In this document: one piece after another, positions 8,661-18,151 of the stretch
Position numbering within the stretch: the stretch's first letter is position 1
Layout of the letters: each line of letters starts with the position of its first letter
DNA from: JAZDFC01 sp043808235
GTDB taxonomy: Bacteria; Bacteroidota; Ignavibacteria; Ignavibacteriales; Melioribacteraceae
Assembly (NCBI GenBank): GCA_043808235.1
Contig: JAZDFC010000073.1
Coordinates: 85,092 to 149,091, forward strand
Length of the DNA stretch: 64,000 nt
Reading direction: 5' to 3'
Translations under genes and position numbers: made by a program
Notes under the pieces: model-generated
What the model was told of the DNA's origin: nothing
Database searches by the model: none
What the model saw: the letters and a program-made list of their open reading frames with translations, nothing else

Positions 8661-10142
8661 ATAAAAATACTTTTTAGATTGACATCGACACTGGTGTTGT
8701 TTTTCCTTTCAATAAACACCGGTTTTAGCCAGAATACACTGAGATGGGGAGGCGACCCAAGCGGCGGCGCTCCTTACATTTACTCCAATCCCGAAAACCC
8801 CCTTGAATATATCGGATATGAAAAAGAGATCGTAGAAGAACTTGCTAAGATACTTCATAAAACTCCAGAGTTTGTACCTACCGATTGGGAGAACATTGTA
8901 CCGGCATTGAATCGCAAAGATTTTGATGTTGTATTGAACGGACTGGAACCGACAACAGACCGGGCGCGGGAAATTCTTTTCAGTAAACCTTATTATGTTT
9001 TTCAACTTCAGCTTACCGTGCGTAAGAACGAAACGAGGATTGATTCACTCGCCGATTGCAAAAAAAATCAATACACCGTTGGAACCCTTGTAAATACTGC
9101 CGCATCAAGACTTCTTGAACAGGAAGGAATTCCAGTGAAACCATACGCCGATCCGCTTGGCGCGTATAAGGATCTCGAGTTCGGAAGGATAGATGCTGTA
9201 ATAATGGATGTCCCGATGGAATTATTCTACTCTGGCGATAATCCCACTCTCCGTCGAGCAGGTAATCCATCCCACAGCGGATTGTACATTATGGGTATCC
9301 GAAAAGAAGACGCCAAATTGAAAGTTGAGATTGACGCTGCAATCGATACTTTGATTAATAACGGTACGATAGATAAGATTCTGAAAAAATGGAATATCTG
9401 GAACGATGAGCAGGTAAAGTTAAAAACAGACGTCTCTGGATTTAAAATGACGAACAAAGTTTTTAACTGGGGACAGGGAATTATTAAACTTGCACAAGCC
9501 GCACTTGTAACCGTGCTGCTGGCTTTCGGCGCTATGCTTATTGCAGTGTTGCTCGGTATTCCTTTAGCTCTCGGACAAATGAGTCGAAACTCACTACCAA
9601 GAATTTTAACGACGATTTATATAGAATTCTTTCGCGGCACTCCAGTTCTGGTTCAACTCCTTTTTCTTTATTTTGGATTACCTGTAATCGGTATTTCTTT
9701 GCCCGGTTGGCTAACCGCCCTTGTTGGATTGGGATTGAATTATGCCGCTTATGAATCTCAAGTTTACCGCTCTGCCTTCGAAGCAGTTCATGAACGGCAA
9801 TGGGATGCAGCCTACTCGCTTGGAATGAGACCGGTTCTTGCATTCCGTAGAGTTATTTTCCCGCAGGCATTTAAAATTGCATTACCGCCAATGACGAACG
9901 ACTTCGTTGCATTATTCAAAGATACTTCCACCGCATTCGCAATAGCCGTATGGGAACTTGCGACTGCATACCGCGAACTGGCTAATGCTACGCAAAGTTA
10001 TTTGCTGCTCGGCGCTATAGTATGTTTATTTTATCTTGCAATGAGTTTACCTCTTGCTCATTATGCTCACAAACTTGAGAAACGGCTGAAAATCAAAACG
10101 CGCACACGCTCCGATAATAATATCAGCGAGGCAATATTATGA
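8661..10142 (+). CDS. Polar amino-acid ABC transporter: fused substrate-binding protein and permease
   Basis: About 493 residues counted from ATA at 8661. The N-terminus (KILFRLTSTLVLFFLSINTGFSQ) is a convincing signal peptide with positive residues. A start at TTG 8679 would lose the Lys and Arg. Residues 25 to about 245 form a periplasmic amino-acid-binding domain (SBP family 3: YEKEIVEELAKIL, 'FDVVLNGLEPTTDRAREILFSKPYY'). From about 270 on is an HEQ-type inner-membrane permease with 'IYIEFFRGTPVLVQLLFLYFGLP' and the EAA loop 'YSLGMRPVLAFRRVIFPQA'. Fused binding protein-permeases of this kind are known for glutamine/arginine-type importers. The ATPase gene overlaps by four bases. Confidence 0.88.
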   Translation: MKILFRLTSTLVLFFLSINTGFSQNTLRWGGDPSGGAPYIYSNPENPLEYIGYEKEIVEELAKILHKTPEFVPTDWENIVPALNRKDFDVVLNGLEPTTDRAREILFSKPYYVFQLQLTVRKNETRIDSLADCKKNQYTVGTLVNTAASRLLEQEGIPVKPYADPLGAYKDLEFGRIDAVIMDVPMELFYSGDNPTLRRAGNPSHSGLYIMGIRKEDAKLKVEIDAAIDTLINNGTIDKILKKWNIWNDEQVKLKTDVSGFKMTNKVFNWGQGIIKLAQAALVTVLLAFGAMLIAVLLGIPLALGQMSRNSLPRILTTIYIEFFRGTPVLVQLLFLYFGLPVIGISLPGWLTALVGLGLNYAAYESQVYRSAFEAVHERQWDAAYSLGMRPVLAFRRVIFPQAFKIALPPMTNDFVALFKDTSTAFAIAVWELATAYRELANATQSYLLLGAIVCLFYLAMSLPLAHYAHKLEKRLKIKTRTRSDNNISEAIL

Positions 10143-10864
10143 TAAGCATAAAGGGATTGTATAAAAACATAAACGGTAAAGAAATATTAAAGAATATAAA
10201 TCTGGATATTCCCGCCAAAAAAGTGCTGGGATTAATCGGTACATCCGGATCAGGGAAGACTTCTTTATTAACGTGCATATGCGGACTTAATCAGTTCAAC
10301 AAAGGTAAGGTAAGTATCGATAACTGTGAATATGATACACGTATTTTCAAAAACAAAAATGAAAGTATTTGGAAGCTGCGTCAATCGGTTGGAATGGTTT
10401 TCCAGCATCTTTATTTATTTCCGCATATGACTGTCCTCCAAAATCTTATCGAAGCTCCGATACACGTTGCCAAAGAAACCAAATCGCAGGCTGAAGAAGA
10501 GGCGATGAGATTATTAACTTCAGTTGGTATGGAAGATTATTTCGACAGCTATCCCGAAGAACTTTCCGGAGGCGAACAGCAAAGAGTTGCTATATGTCGT
10601 GCACTTGCAATGAAACCAAAAGTTTTACTTCTCGACGAACCAACGAGCGCGCTTGATCCTCAAAAAAGTTCGGATGTGCGCAATCTCCTCCGTCAATACA
10701 TCGATAACGGAATGACGTTAATAATCGTATCGCACTCAATAAAATTTCTCAGTGGTATTGCCGATCTACTCGCTTACATGAGTAAAGGTGAAATTCTTAG
10801 CGTTGGACCAATCGATCAACTGCTTGCCGATCCGCAAATAAAAGAATTTCTGGAAATGACATAA
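10139..10864 (+). CDS. Polar amino-acid ABC transporter ATP-binding protein
   Basis: A 241-residue GlnQ/HisP-type ATPase: Walker A GTSGSGKTS (about residue 36), Q-loop VFQHLYLFPHMTV, signature LSGGEQQRVAICRAL, Walker B VLLLDEPTSALDP and switch VSHS. It starts inside the stop of the fused binding protein-permease (ATGA overlap) and is followed by a strong terminator, so these two genes form the whole importer operon. The specific amino acid cannot be read from the sequence. Confidence 0.92.
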   Translation: MISIKGLYKNINGKEILKNINLDIPAKKVLGLIGTSGSGKTSLLTCICGLNQFNKGKVSIDNCEYDTRIFKNKNESIWKLRQSVGMVFQHLYLFPHMTVLQNLIEAPIHVAKETKSQAEEEAMRLLTSVGMEDYFDSYPEELSGGEQQRVAICRALAMKPKVLLLDEPTSALDPQKSSDVRNLLRQYIDNGMTLIIVSHSIKFLSGIADLLAYMSKGEILSVGPIDQLLADPQIKEFLEMT

Positions 10865-10875
10865 TCTCATTTGAG

Positions 10876-10904
10876 AAAGCGGTTAATTTATTAACCGCTT
10901 TTTG
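10876..10904 (+). terminator. Rho-independent terminator of the amino-acid importer operon
   Basis: The stem AAAGCGGTTAA (10876-10886) pairs with TTAACCGCTTT after a TTTA loop and continues into a T-run. It lies 12 bp after the ATPase stop. Confidence 0.9.
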
Positions 10905-11103
10905 TTTACAGGCGTGGGCAAATTCAATTCCGATAAAAACTACTTCCTAATTTTTTTAGATGGAGAATGTATTAACTATATTTGCTGCGGTTGCTTTTCG
11001 AATTAATTCCTTTCCTTAGATTCACTCCTTAATTCAATAGTATACCTTAGTTAATCATAATTTTAGAATAAATGACAAGCGTTTTTACGCATTGGAGGTT
11101 TTA

Positions 11104-11532
11104 ATGCCCTCAGCAAAAATGGGAGATAAAGTAAAAGTACATTACGTCGGCACGCTGACCGACGGAACAGAATTCGATTCGTCGATTGGCGGCGAACCGC
11201 TTGAATTTACAATCGGAGAAGGCGACCTGCTCGAGAAATTCGAACAGACAGTTGTTGGACTTCAACCCGGTGAATCGGGCAATGTTAATATCTCTGCCGA
11301 AGAAGCTTACGGAGAACGACGGGAAGAGTTGGTAATTAAAATTGAAAAATCCAAACTGCTTCCGGATTTGAAACCTGAAGTTGGAATGGAGTTGCGAATG
11401 CAGACTCCGGAGGGTGATACAAGAAGCCTTAATGTTATTGAAGTAACCGACGAAGACATAACTGTTGACGCCAACCATGAATTGGCGGGTGAAGATCTTA
11501 ATTTTAATATACAGCTTATAGAAATAACATAA
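11104..11532 (+). CDS. FKBP-type peptidyl-prolyl isomerase, SlyD-like
   Basis: A 142-residue protein. The FKBP half starts KVKVHYVGTLTDGTEFDSS. An insert-in-flap region follows, and the C-terminus has 'VDANHELAGEDLNFNIQLIEI', the SlyD/FkpA-type hallmark. It would catalyse proline isomerisation and act as a folding chaperone in the cytoplasm; there is no signal peptide. The His-rich metal-binding tail of E. coli SlyD is absent. ATG 11104 is chosen because GGAGG at 11094-11098 sits directly upstream. It appears monocistronic, with a terminator just after it. Confidence 0.92.
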   Translation: MPSAKMGDKVKVHYVGTLTDGTEFDSSIGGEPLEFTIGEGDLLEKFEQTVVGLQPGESGNVNISAEEAYGERREELVIKIEKSKLLPDLKPEVGMELRMQTPEGDTRSLNVIEVTDEDITVDANHELAGEDLNFNIQLIEIT

Positions 11533-11547
11533 TAGGTTCATCCAGAT

Positions 11548-11575
11548 AAAGCCGGAAGTTTTTCCGGCTTTTTTT
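11548..11575 (+). terminator. Rho-independent terminator after the SlyD-like gene
   Basis: AAAGCCGGAA pairs with TTCCGGCTTT around a short T-rich loop and is followed by a T-run, 15 bp after the stop codon. Confidence 0.9.
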
Positions 11576-11698
11576 CACTTCAAAATTTTCATTTATTTAA
11601 TACTCGTGTCCCGAATTAGATTTTGCTAAATATTTTATCAAACCGGTAATTGTAAATGGTTATTTGAGATTTTGATTTTGTTGTACGAGATTTGCAGT

Positions 11699-13702
11699 AT
11701 GACAATAAAGAAATGTTTGCCCGTCAAGATTGTTTTTCTTCTTTTCATTCTTTTTGTGCAAATTGTGCAATCTCAGAATAAAGCGGATGTTATTTCATTT
11801 AGTCAATATAATGAAACAAACAACTATCGGTGGCAACCGGATTCATGGAGATATACAAATACCGATGATCCAACTTACCCTGCATTTGATTTTAAAGACA
11901 GTACATGGGAGAAAGTATCTTCATCTTTAATCGAGGATAATCTACCTAAGAGCGGTTGGCAGGGAGAAGGCTGGTTCCGATTAAACGTAAACATTGATTC
12001 CTCTTTGGTGAATAAGCCTTTAGCGCTTACGGTTTATCATGGCGGTGAAGTAGAAGTATTTCTTAACGGCTCAAAAATTTATGCGGCATCAATTCAAAAT
12101 ATGGAGACCGACTTCAAGATATTTTCATTTACACAATCCGGGAATAATCTTTTTGCGGTTCGATATATCAACATGGATTTCCAAAAATATTTCAATGCCG
12201 GTTTTATGTCAGGCTTTATTTTTAATTTTGGTCCGGCTGACCGACAAATTTCGGACGGAATAAAGTTCATAAGATCAAATGAGCTGCAGAAAAATTTTTT
12301 CACCGCGCTTACGCTGGGTTTTGCACTACTTCATCTTATCTTATTTCTCTTTTCGAGGAATATAAAGAGCAACCTGTATTTCACCGTATTCTTATTTCTA
12401 TACGCGCTGAATATTTATTTTGATTATCAGAATTTTCTTTCAATCAATCTCGATCAACATTTAACAAATTTACGGTGGCACCGCGCTGTGCTGCCACTGA
12501 CGCAGATAGTCGTTCTCAGATTCATTTACTCGCTCTTCTATGAAAAAATTCCAAAACAATTTTGGGTAATCAGCGCAATTATTATAATTGCCGGAGTCTT
12601 TGCTGTAGCAAAACCAACCGAATATTTCTCTTATTTTCAGATTGTGATAATCATATTAATCGGTGAGATTTTCCGTGTGCTTAATGTTGCAGTCAAAAAA
12701 AAGACCAACGGTGTGTGGCTCATCGCAAGTGGTTTTTTAATTCTTTTTGTTTTTTCCAGTTACGATCTTTTTGTTGATCTCAACCTGATTGAACAATATG
12801 GCGATATTTCCAACGGTTATGTATTCGGATTAATCGGATTATTCATTTCGATGTCAACCTATCTCGCGCGCGATTTCGCAAAAAGAAATGAGAAAATTAT
12901 CGAGCAGGATCTAATAGTTAAAGAACAAGAGATTCAGCAAAAAATTCTTGAAAAAGACAACGAAAGAAAAACGAGTGAATTGGATGAAGCGCGAAAGATT
13001 CAACTCTCGATGCTGCCTTCATGCATGAACGATTTTAAGGGTCTTGATATTTGTTTTGATATGCGGACAGCTACCGAAGTTGGCGGTGATTATTATGATT
13101 ACATCGTTGCAAGAGATGGAACATTGAATATTGCTATCGGCGATGCAACTGGTCACGGAGCTAAAGCCGGTTTGATGGTTGCTTCGATTAAAAGTCTATT
13201 CAGCGCACTCGGTACAAATTTGATTATTACGGATTTTTTCCATCGCTGTACGGAAATTATAAAAAACATGAAGCTCGGCAATTTATTTATGTCGATGACA
13301 TTGCTGCGATTAAAGAATAATAATTTCATTCTATCCACTGCGGGAATGCCGCCGGTTTTCATCTATAGAAAATCCACAAATGATGTAGAAGAAATTCTAA
13401 TTAAAAGTATGCCGATCGGAGCTGTTGCAAACTTTCCTTACCAATTAAGAGAAGGCGAGTTGGAAAGCGGTGATATTATCCTGATGATGAGCGATGGGTT
13501 CCCGGAGCTTTTTAATGAAGAGAGGGAAATGCTCGGCTACGAGAGGATTAAAAAATATTTAATTGAATCGGCAGAGCATAGTGCAAGCTCGATTTCCCAA
13601 AGGTTGTTCAAATATGCAGAGCAATGGAGCGGAATTTATGCTCAAAACGATGATATCACTTTTGTTATAATAAAAATTCTGAACGAAGTGAAGAATCTCT
13701 AA
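11699..13702 (+). CDS. 7TM receptor with SpoIIE/PP2C-type phosphatase output
   Basis: About 667 residues from ATG 11699 (MTIKKCLPVKIVFLLFILF, signal peptide); an in-frame TTG at 11672 is less likely. Residues about 25-190 form a periplasmic jelly-roll (DSTWEKVSS, 'GEGWFRLNVNI', 'GEVEVFLNGSKIY') like the 7TMR-DISM extracellular domain. About 200-400 hold seven membrane helices, then a coiled coil (about 405-440). The C-terminus is a SpoIIE-type PPM phosphatase with metal-binding motifs TEVGGDYYDY, IAIGDATGHG, MMSDGFPE and NDDITFVII. Such proteins dephosphorylate anti-sigma-factor antagonists in partner-switching cascades. No such partner lies nearby. The last codons coincide with a dispersed repeat. 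Confidence 0.88.
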   Translation: MTIKKCLPVKIVFLLFILFVQIVQSQNKADVISFSQYNETNNYRWQPDSWRYTNTDDPTYPAFDFKDSTWEKVSSSLIEDNLPKSGWQGEGWFRLNVNIDSSLVNKPLALTVYHGGEVEVFLNGSKIYAASIQNMETDFKIFSFTQSGNNLFAVRYINMDFQKYFNAGFMSGFIFNFGPADRQISDGIKFIRSNELQKNFFTALTLGFALLHLILFLFSRNIKSNLYFTVFLFLYALNIYFDYQNFLSINLDQHLTNLRWHRAVLPLTQIVVLRFIYSLFYEKIPKQFWVISAIIIIAGVFAVAKPTEYFSYFQIVIIILIGEIFRVLNVAVKKKTNGVWLIASGFLILFVFSSYDLFVDLNLIEQYGDISNGYVFGLIGLFISMSTYLARDFAKRNEKIIEQDLIVKEQEIQQKILEKDNERKTSELDEARKIQLSMLPSCMNDFKGLDICFDMRTATEVGGDYYDYIVARDGTLNIAIGDATGHGAKAGLMVASIKSLFSALGTNLIITDFFHRCTEIIKNMKLGNLFMSMTLLRLKNNNFILSTAGMPPVFIYRKSTNDVEEILIKSMPIGAVANFPYQLREGELESGDIILMMSDGFPELFNEEREMLGYERIKKYLIESAEHSASSISQRLFKYAEQWSGIYAQNDDITFVIIKILNEVKNL

Positions 13703-13753
13703 CTCACATTTCACACAAATATAGATTCTTAGCTTGTTCTACTCACTCAGAAT
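13676..13753. repeat. Pair of inverted dispersed GATTCTTC/CAGAAT repeats
   Basis: ATTCTGAACGAAGTGAAGA... at 13676-13698 is the reverse complement of a common intergenic repeat (AGATTCTTCxCTNNGTTCAGAAT). A second, opposite copy with an internal expansion lies at 13723-13753 (AGATTCTTAGCTTG...CACTCAGAAT). The first copy encodes the C-terminal ILNEVKNL of the phosphatase. A third copy lies at 27563-27598. Confidence 0.6.
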
Positions 13754-13767
13754 TAGGAGAGAAAACA

Positions 13768-14448
13768 ATGTCGTACTTCACAAAAGATTTTATAAAATTT
13801 TTCACTGAACTTTCGGAGAATAATAACCGGGAATGGTTCAAAGAGAACAAAGAGCGTTACGAAAAATCCGTAAAGGAACCGTTTTATAATTTAGTCTCGG
13901 AGATAATTACACGGATAAGTTTTGATGATCCGACAATTATGCATGAGGCGAAAGATGTAATTTTCAGAATTTATCGCGACACACGATTCTCGAAAGATAA
14001 AACACCCTATAAATTACATGCTTCGGCGGCAATTTCCTCAATAGGGAAAGCAGCAATGAACGATCCGGGATTTTACTTCGAGTTGAATCACACCGTGATT
14101 AACTTTTATTGTGGAATGTACATGGTTGATAAAGATGGAGTGGCAAGAATAAGAAACCATATTGCACATAACATGAAACAGTTCGATAGTATTTTAAAAA
14201 CGAAAAAATTCAAAGAACTATTCGGTGGAAAAATCCTCGGCGAAAAATCAAAACGACTTCCAAAAGAATTTACGGAAGCAGCGCTTAAACAGCCTTTAAT
14301 TTATAACACACAATTTTATGTTCATGGTCAGCTTGATAATTCAAAAATCCTCGATAAAAAATTACCTGATATAATAATGAAACATTATCAAGCGAGCAGA
14401 GAACTTATTGATTTCTTTAAGGTAGCGATGAAAAGAAGTAATTCATGA
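13768..14448 (+). CDS. DUF2461 (TIGR02453) family protein
   Basis: A 226-residue protein with the full family signature: 'FFTELSENNNREWFKENKERYE' near the N-terminus, IFRIYRDTRFSKDKTPYK in the middle and 'FYVHGQLDN' toward the end. The family is widespread in bacteria and fungi and biochemically uncharacterised. No signal peptide or membrane segment is visible. AGGAGAG lies directly before the ATG. It sits alone between the phosphatase and a 392-bp spacer, so context gives no hint of function. Confidence 0.85.
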   Translation: MSYFTKDFIKFFTELSENNNREWFKENKERYEKSVKEPFYNLVSEIITRISFDDPTIMHEAKDVIFRIYRDTRFSKDKTPYKLHASAAISSIGKAAMNDPGFYFELNHTVINFYCGMYMVDKDGVARIRNHIAHNMKQFDSILKTKKFKELFGGKILGEKSKRLPKEFTEAALKQPLIYNTQFYVHGQLDNSKILDKKLPDIIMKHYQASRELIDFFKVAMKRSNS

Positions 14449-14840
14449 CCTCCTCGAAAAGACTCCGGTATTCATACTGAATAAGAAAGTTAAAATAATT
14501 TGCAATAGTTAGAATATTATTTTAATTTACAAGTGAATATATTGAAGTAGTAAAATGCTTTTAGAAAGGAAAGCAAATAAATTCAAGATCATACTCGTAG
14601 ATCCTTTACATCTTACACACTCCCATTACTGTAACCTGGAAAACAAAAACTTAAAATAGATTTTAATAAATTTTTAAAATCAGAATAGAATCATATATGT
14701 GCTTAATAAAGTACTAAGAATTCCTAGTCCCTATACTGAATTGATGATAAATATTCTGCTTTAAAATGAAATACGCTTATTTATGTTTTTCTAGATAAAT
14801 AATGCGTACGGTTTAAGTTCAAGTAAGAAAAGGTGATTAT
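14449..14840. other. 392-bp AT-rich intergenic region
   Basis: This is the spacer before the beta-helix T9SS gene. I see no RNA gene or convincing inverted repeat. A 34-codon ORF at 14554-14658 has no ribosome site or recognisable product. The promoter of the following gene should lie here, but I could not fix it. Confidence 0.5.
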
Positions 14841-17795
14841 ATGAAAAAACAGTTATGCCTTCTATTGTATGTTATTGCGATTGCTCTAGTGTTCCTTGCA
14901 CCCCTTGATTTATCAGCACAAACCATAAAAACAGTTGGCGCCGCAGGTGCTGATTATTCAACACTTAAATTAGCATTTGACGCTATTAATGCAGGAAGTA
15001 TTACTGGTGCCATTATTCTTCAGATTATTGATAATACCTCCGAAACAACTACCGCAACTCTAAATGCCAGTGGTGGCAGTGCCAGCTATTCATCGGTGAC
15101 TATTTATCCTACTTCCGAAGGGCTAACAATTAGTGGTACTATCGCGAACAATCCGCTTATTAATCTGGATGGTGCTGATAATGTGACCTTAGATGGCAGA
15201 GTCAATCAGTTAGGCTCAAAATCACTTACCATAACCAACTTGAGTACTTCTTCCAACAGCAATACTTCTACAGTACGTTATATAAATGATGCTTCAAATA
15301 ACATTATTAAGTATTGTGTTATAAAAGGTGCTTCGACTTCAGCCTTTGGTGGAGTGATTTATTTTTACACAGCTATTACTACTGGTAACGATGATAACAC
15401 AATTGACAATTGCGACATTACAAGAAGTTTGGCCAACAGACCTGTTAATTGTATACTTTCATATGGGAGTAGTTCCAAAACAAATAGCGGTAATATAATC
15501 TCCAATAACAATATATTTAATTTCAGTAATTCAGCTTTAGATTCTTATGGAATTCAAATTTCTAATAATAATACTGGATGGACAATCTCTGGAAATAGCT
15601 TTTATGAATCTAGTCAGATTACTCCAAGCCAAGATGTGAATTATTATGCGATTTATGTTGCCGGAGGAGATGGCTATACAGTATCCGACAACTATATTGG
15701 AGGCAGCGATGCACTTTGTGGCGGAACCGCCTGGACTAAAGCGAATACCAAAACTAATTCGTTCACTGCCATTTATTTCTTTTCAGGCACTGGTGCTGAA
15801 AGTAATATTCAAGGTAACACAATAAATAACTTTAGTTATTCAAACTCAGGAGCCGCCTCTTGGAATGGTATATATGTAAGTTCTTTGGGAACAGTAAATT
15901 TAGGAACAACTTCAGGTAATACAATTGGTTCCTCAACTGGAACAGGCTCTATTACATTTACAAATGGTGCTGCTGGTAGCTATTTTTGTGGTGTTTATTG
16001 CGACGAAACAAGTTTTGCAAATATACGAGGTAATACTATTGGCGCTATTACTGTGGCTAACAGTAATTCTACTGTAAACAATGATTTTTATGGGATATAT
16101 AAAAATGCATCTTCAGGTACAACTTTCATTATCAATAATTTAATTGGTAGTTTAACACAAGCTAATAGTGTTAATGCAAGTTCAACATCAACTAGTAGCA
16201 ATCAATATGTTTATGGGATTTATTGTATCGGAACCGATGGTGCAAGCATATCATACAATACTATAGCCAATGTGAGAAATGGCACTACAGGAGGACACGG
16301 TAGTATTAAAGGTATTATAACTTGGAGTGGGGCAAATACCATAACTAATAATACAGTCAGAGATTTAACTATTGCTAATGCAAACGGGGCGAATGATTAT
16401 ACCGCGTCTGTTACTGGTATTGTGCAATTGAATACTTCTTCTAATCAAAATGTATCAGAAAATACCATTTATAATTTATCAAATACGTATGCTTCTTTTG
16501 ATGGCTGCGTAATCGGATTGTATTATAGGGGCAATACATCTGGTGCCAGTACTGTTTCTAAGAACTTCATTCATAGTTTATCACTATCGTCGACTATTGT
16601 ATCTGCCGAACTTGATGGGATAAAGATTGGATCGGGGGCGACTACGTATTCAAATAATATTATCTGTCTTGGATCTGAAATATCATTATATTATAAAATC
16701 TATGCTATATATGAAACTGATATGTCCAGCAATAATAATTTGTACTTCAATAGTATATATATTGGGGGAAGTACTACTGGAGATGTTTTTGGAACAACGG
16801 GACAATCTATCGCCTTATATAGCGCAACAAATTCTACCAACCGAGATTTTCGGAATAATATCTTTTGTAATGTTCGATCAGGCGGCTCCATCGGGAAACA
16901 TTATGCGATTTCAATTGCTGGTACATCGAATTTAACTATTGACTACAACGATTACTATGCACCTAGCGGAGTCTTGGGAAATTTAGGGGGAGATAAAGCT
17001 ACATTAGCTGACTGGAAAACTGCTACAGGACAAGATGCAAATTCAAAAAGCAAAACAGTTACTTTTGTTTCCACAACAGATTTGCACCTTGATGGTACAT
17101 CAATTGGAGATATAGATTTATTAGGGACACCGATTTCTGGAATAACTACTGATTTCGATGGCGATTCAAGACATGTGTCATACCCTTATATTGGCGCCGA
17201 TGAAAGTATTACAACCCCACTACCAGTTGAGCTGGTTTCATTTAGTCTATCTGTTGAAGGGAACAACGTTACACTTAGCTGGCAAACTGCCACTGAAGTT
17301 AATAATTATGGATTTGAAATTGAACGGACTTCGTCCACATCTACACCCGACCCATTCGAATGGGAAAAGATTGGATTTGTGGAAGGATATGGTAATAGCA
17401 ATTCGACAAAGCATTACTCTTTTATCGATGAATATTACCCTTCTGGAAAAGTAAAATATAGATTAAAACAAATTGATACTTACGGTGGCTATATTTACAG
17501 CGAAGAAGTATCTGTAGATTTTGGTAACATAATAAAATTTGAATTATCCCAAAATTTTCCCAATCCATTCAATCCAATTACTACAATAAAATACGAGATA
17601 CCAGTGATTAGCTCAGTAACATTGAAGATGTATGATATGTTAGGAAGGGAAATAATTACACTTATAAACGAAAAGAAATTACCTGGGAAATATAAAGTCA
17701 ATCTTGACGGGAGCAATTTCCCAAGCGGAGTTTATTTGTATAGGCTTACTGCTGGCAATTTTGTATGCACTAAAAAACTCATATTGCTGAAATAA
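14841..17795 (+). CDS. Secreted beta-helix protein with T9SS sorting domain
   Basis: A 984-residue protein. It has signal peptide MKKQLCLLLYVIAIALVFLA...LSAQ, then about 750 residues of Asn/Ser/Thr/Gly-rich parallel beta-helix (NosD/PbH1-like) sequence with recurring 'N.I..NTI.N.' turns. A module at about 795-890 (LPVELVSFSLS...LSWQTATEVNNYGFEIER) is shared with the protein at 22398-23861. The T9SS type A domain (about 900-984, FPNPFNP...SGVYLYRL...KKLILLK) targets export and surface attachment. Substrate binding or polysaccharide lysis is possible from the fold, but no catalytic residues can be assigned. Confidence 0.85.
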   Translation: MKKQLCLLLYVIAIALVFLAPLDLSAQTIKTVGAAGADYSTLKLAFDAINAGSITGAIILQIIDNTSETTTATLNASGGSASYSSVTIYPTSEGLTISGTIANNPLINLDGADNVTLDGRVNQLGSKSLTITNLSTSSNSNTSTVRYINDASNNIIKYCVIKGASTSAFGGVIYFYTAITTGNDDNTIDNCDITRSLANRPVNCILSYGSSSKTNSGNIISNNNIFNFSNSALDSYGIQISNNNTGWTISGNSFYESSQITPSQDVNYYAIYVAGGDGYTVSDNYIGGSDALCGGTAWTKANTKTNSFTAIYFFSGTGAESNIQGNTINNFSYSNSGAASWNGIYVSSLGTVNLGTTSGNTIGSSTGTGSITFTNGAAGSYFCGVYCDETSFANIRGNTIGAITVANSNSTVNNDFYGIYKNASSGTTFIINNLIGSLTQANSVNASSTSTSSNQYVYGIYCIGTDGASISYNTIANVRNGTTGGHGSIKGIITWSGANTITNNTVRDLTIANANGANDYTASVTGIVQLNTSSNQNVSENTIYNLSNTYASFDGCVIGLYYRGNTSGASTVSKNFIHSLSLSSTIVSAELDGIKIGSGATTYSNNIICLGSEISLYYKIYAIYETDMSSNNNLYFNSIYIGGSTTGDVFGTTGQSIALYSATNSTNRDFRNNIFCNVRSGGSIGKHYAISIAGTSNLTIDYNDYYAPSGVLGNLGGDKATLADWKTATGQDANSKSKTVTFVSTTDLHLDGTSIGDIDLLGTPISGITTDFDGDSRHVSYPYIGADESITTPLPVELVSFSLSVEGNNVTLSWQTATEVNNYGFEIERTSSTSTPDPFEWEKIGFVEGYGNSNSTKHYSFIDEYYPSGKVKYRLKQIDTYGGYIYSEEVSVDFGNIIKFELSQNFPNPFNPITTIKYEIPVISSVTLKMYDMLGREIITLINEKKLPGKYKVNLDGSNFPSGVYLYRLTAGNFVCTKKLILLK

Positions 17796-18151
17796 TATTT
17801 ACAAAAAGACTCTTTAAACCAGCGGCTGAAATTTCCTGGCTTGTATTTATAATTTGTTTTCAACGCGTTAGTTGCAGAAGAATCTAATAAAAATATAAAA
17901 CTAATTTTCCGGTTGCGAAAAGCGAAACATACTCTTATGTTTGCGTTGAGTTTGATTGAATAAGTTGACGAAACAATGCATGTGAGATTATTTCCCTCTA
18001 AAGTCACAATGAGTTCATAAAAAAATATTTTCTAAATAGATAAATATTTGCAAATACTTATTGTTATGCCTTCCTGATTATTACACAGGCATGCCTGTTA
18101 TAGTAGAAATTGTTTCTTGTTTTCTTTCTTAATATAAATAAGGGGAATGCC
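17796..18151. other. 356-bp intergenic region
   Basis: Upstream region of the amidohydrolase gene. The only structured element I see is a 14-bp palindrome (18085-18098). No RNA gene or terminator is evident. Confidence 0.5.
18085..18098. promoter_or_regulatory. 14-bp palindrome, possible operator
   Basis: ACAGGCATGCCTGT is a perfect palindrome 53 bp upstream of the amidohydrolase start, a suitable place for a dimeric regulator. Function is inferred from symmetry and position only. Confidence 0.3.

Noticed and set aside
8679..10142. TTG start of the fused binding protein-permease
   Set aside because: It lies 24 bases from the Shine-Dalgarno sequence and truncates the positively charged part of the signal peptide; ATA at 8661 fits better, though this remains unproven.
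14554..14658. 34-codon ORF in the spacer before the beta-helix gene
   Set aside because: No ribosome site, no known small-protein pattern, and AT-rich chance frames of this size are expected.
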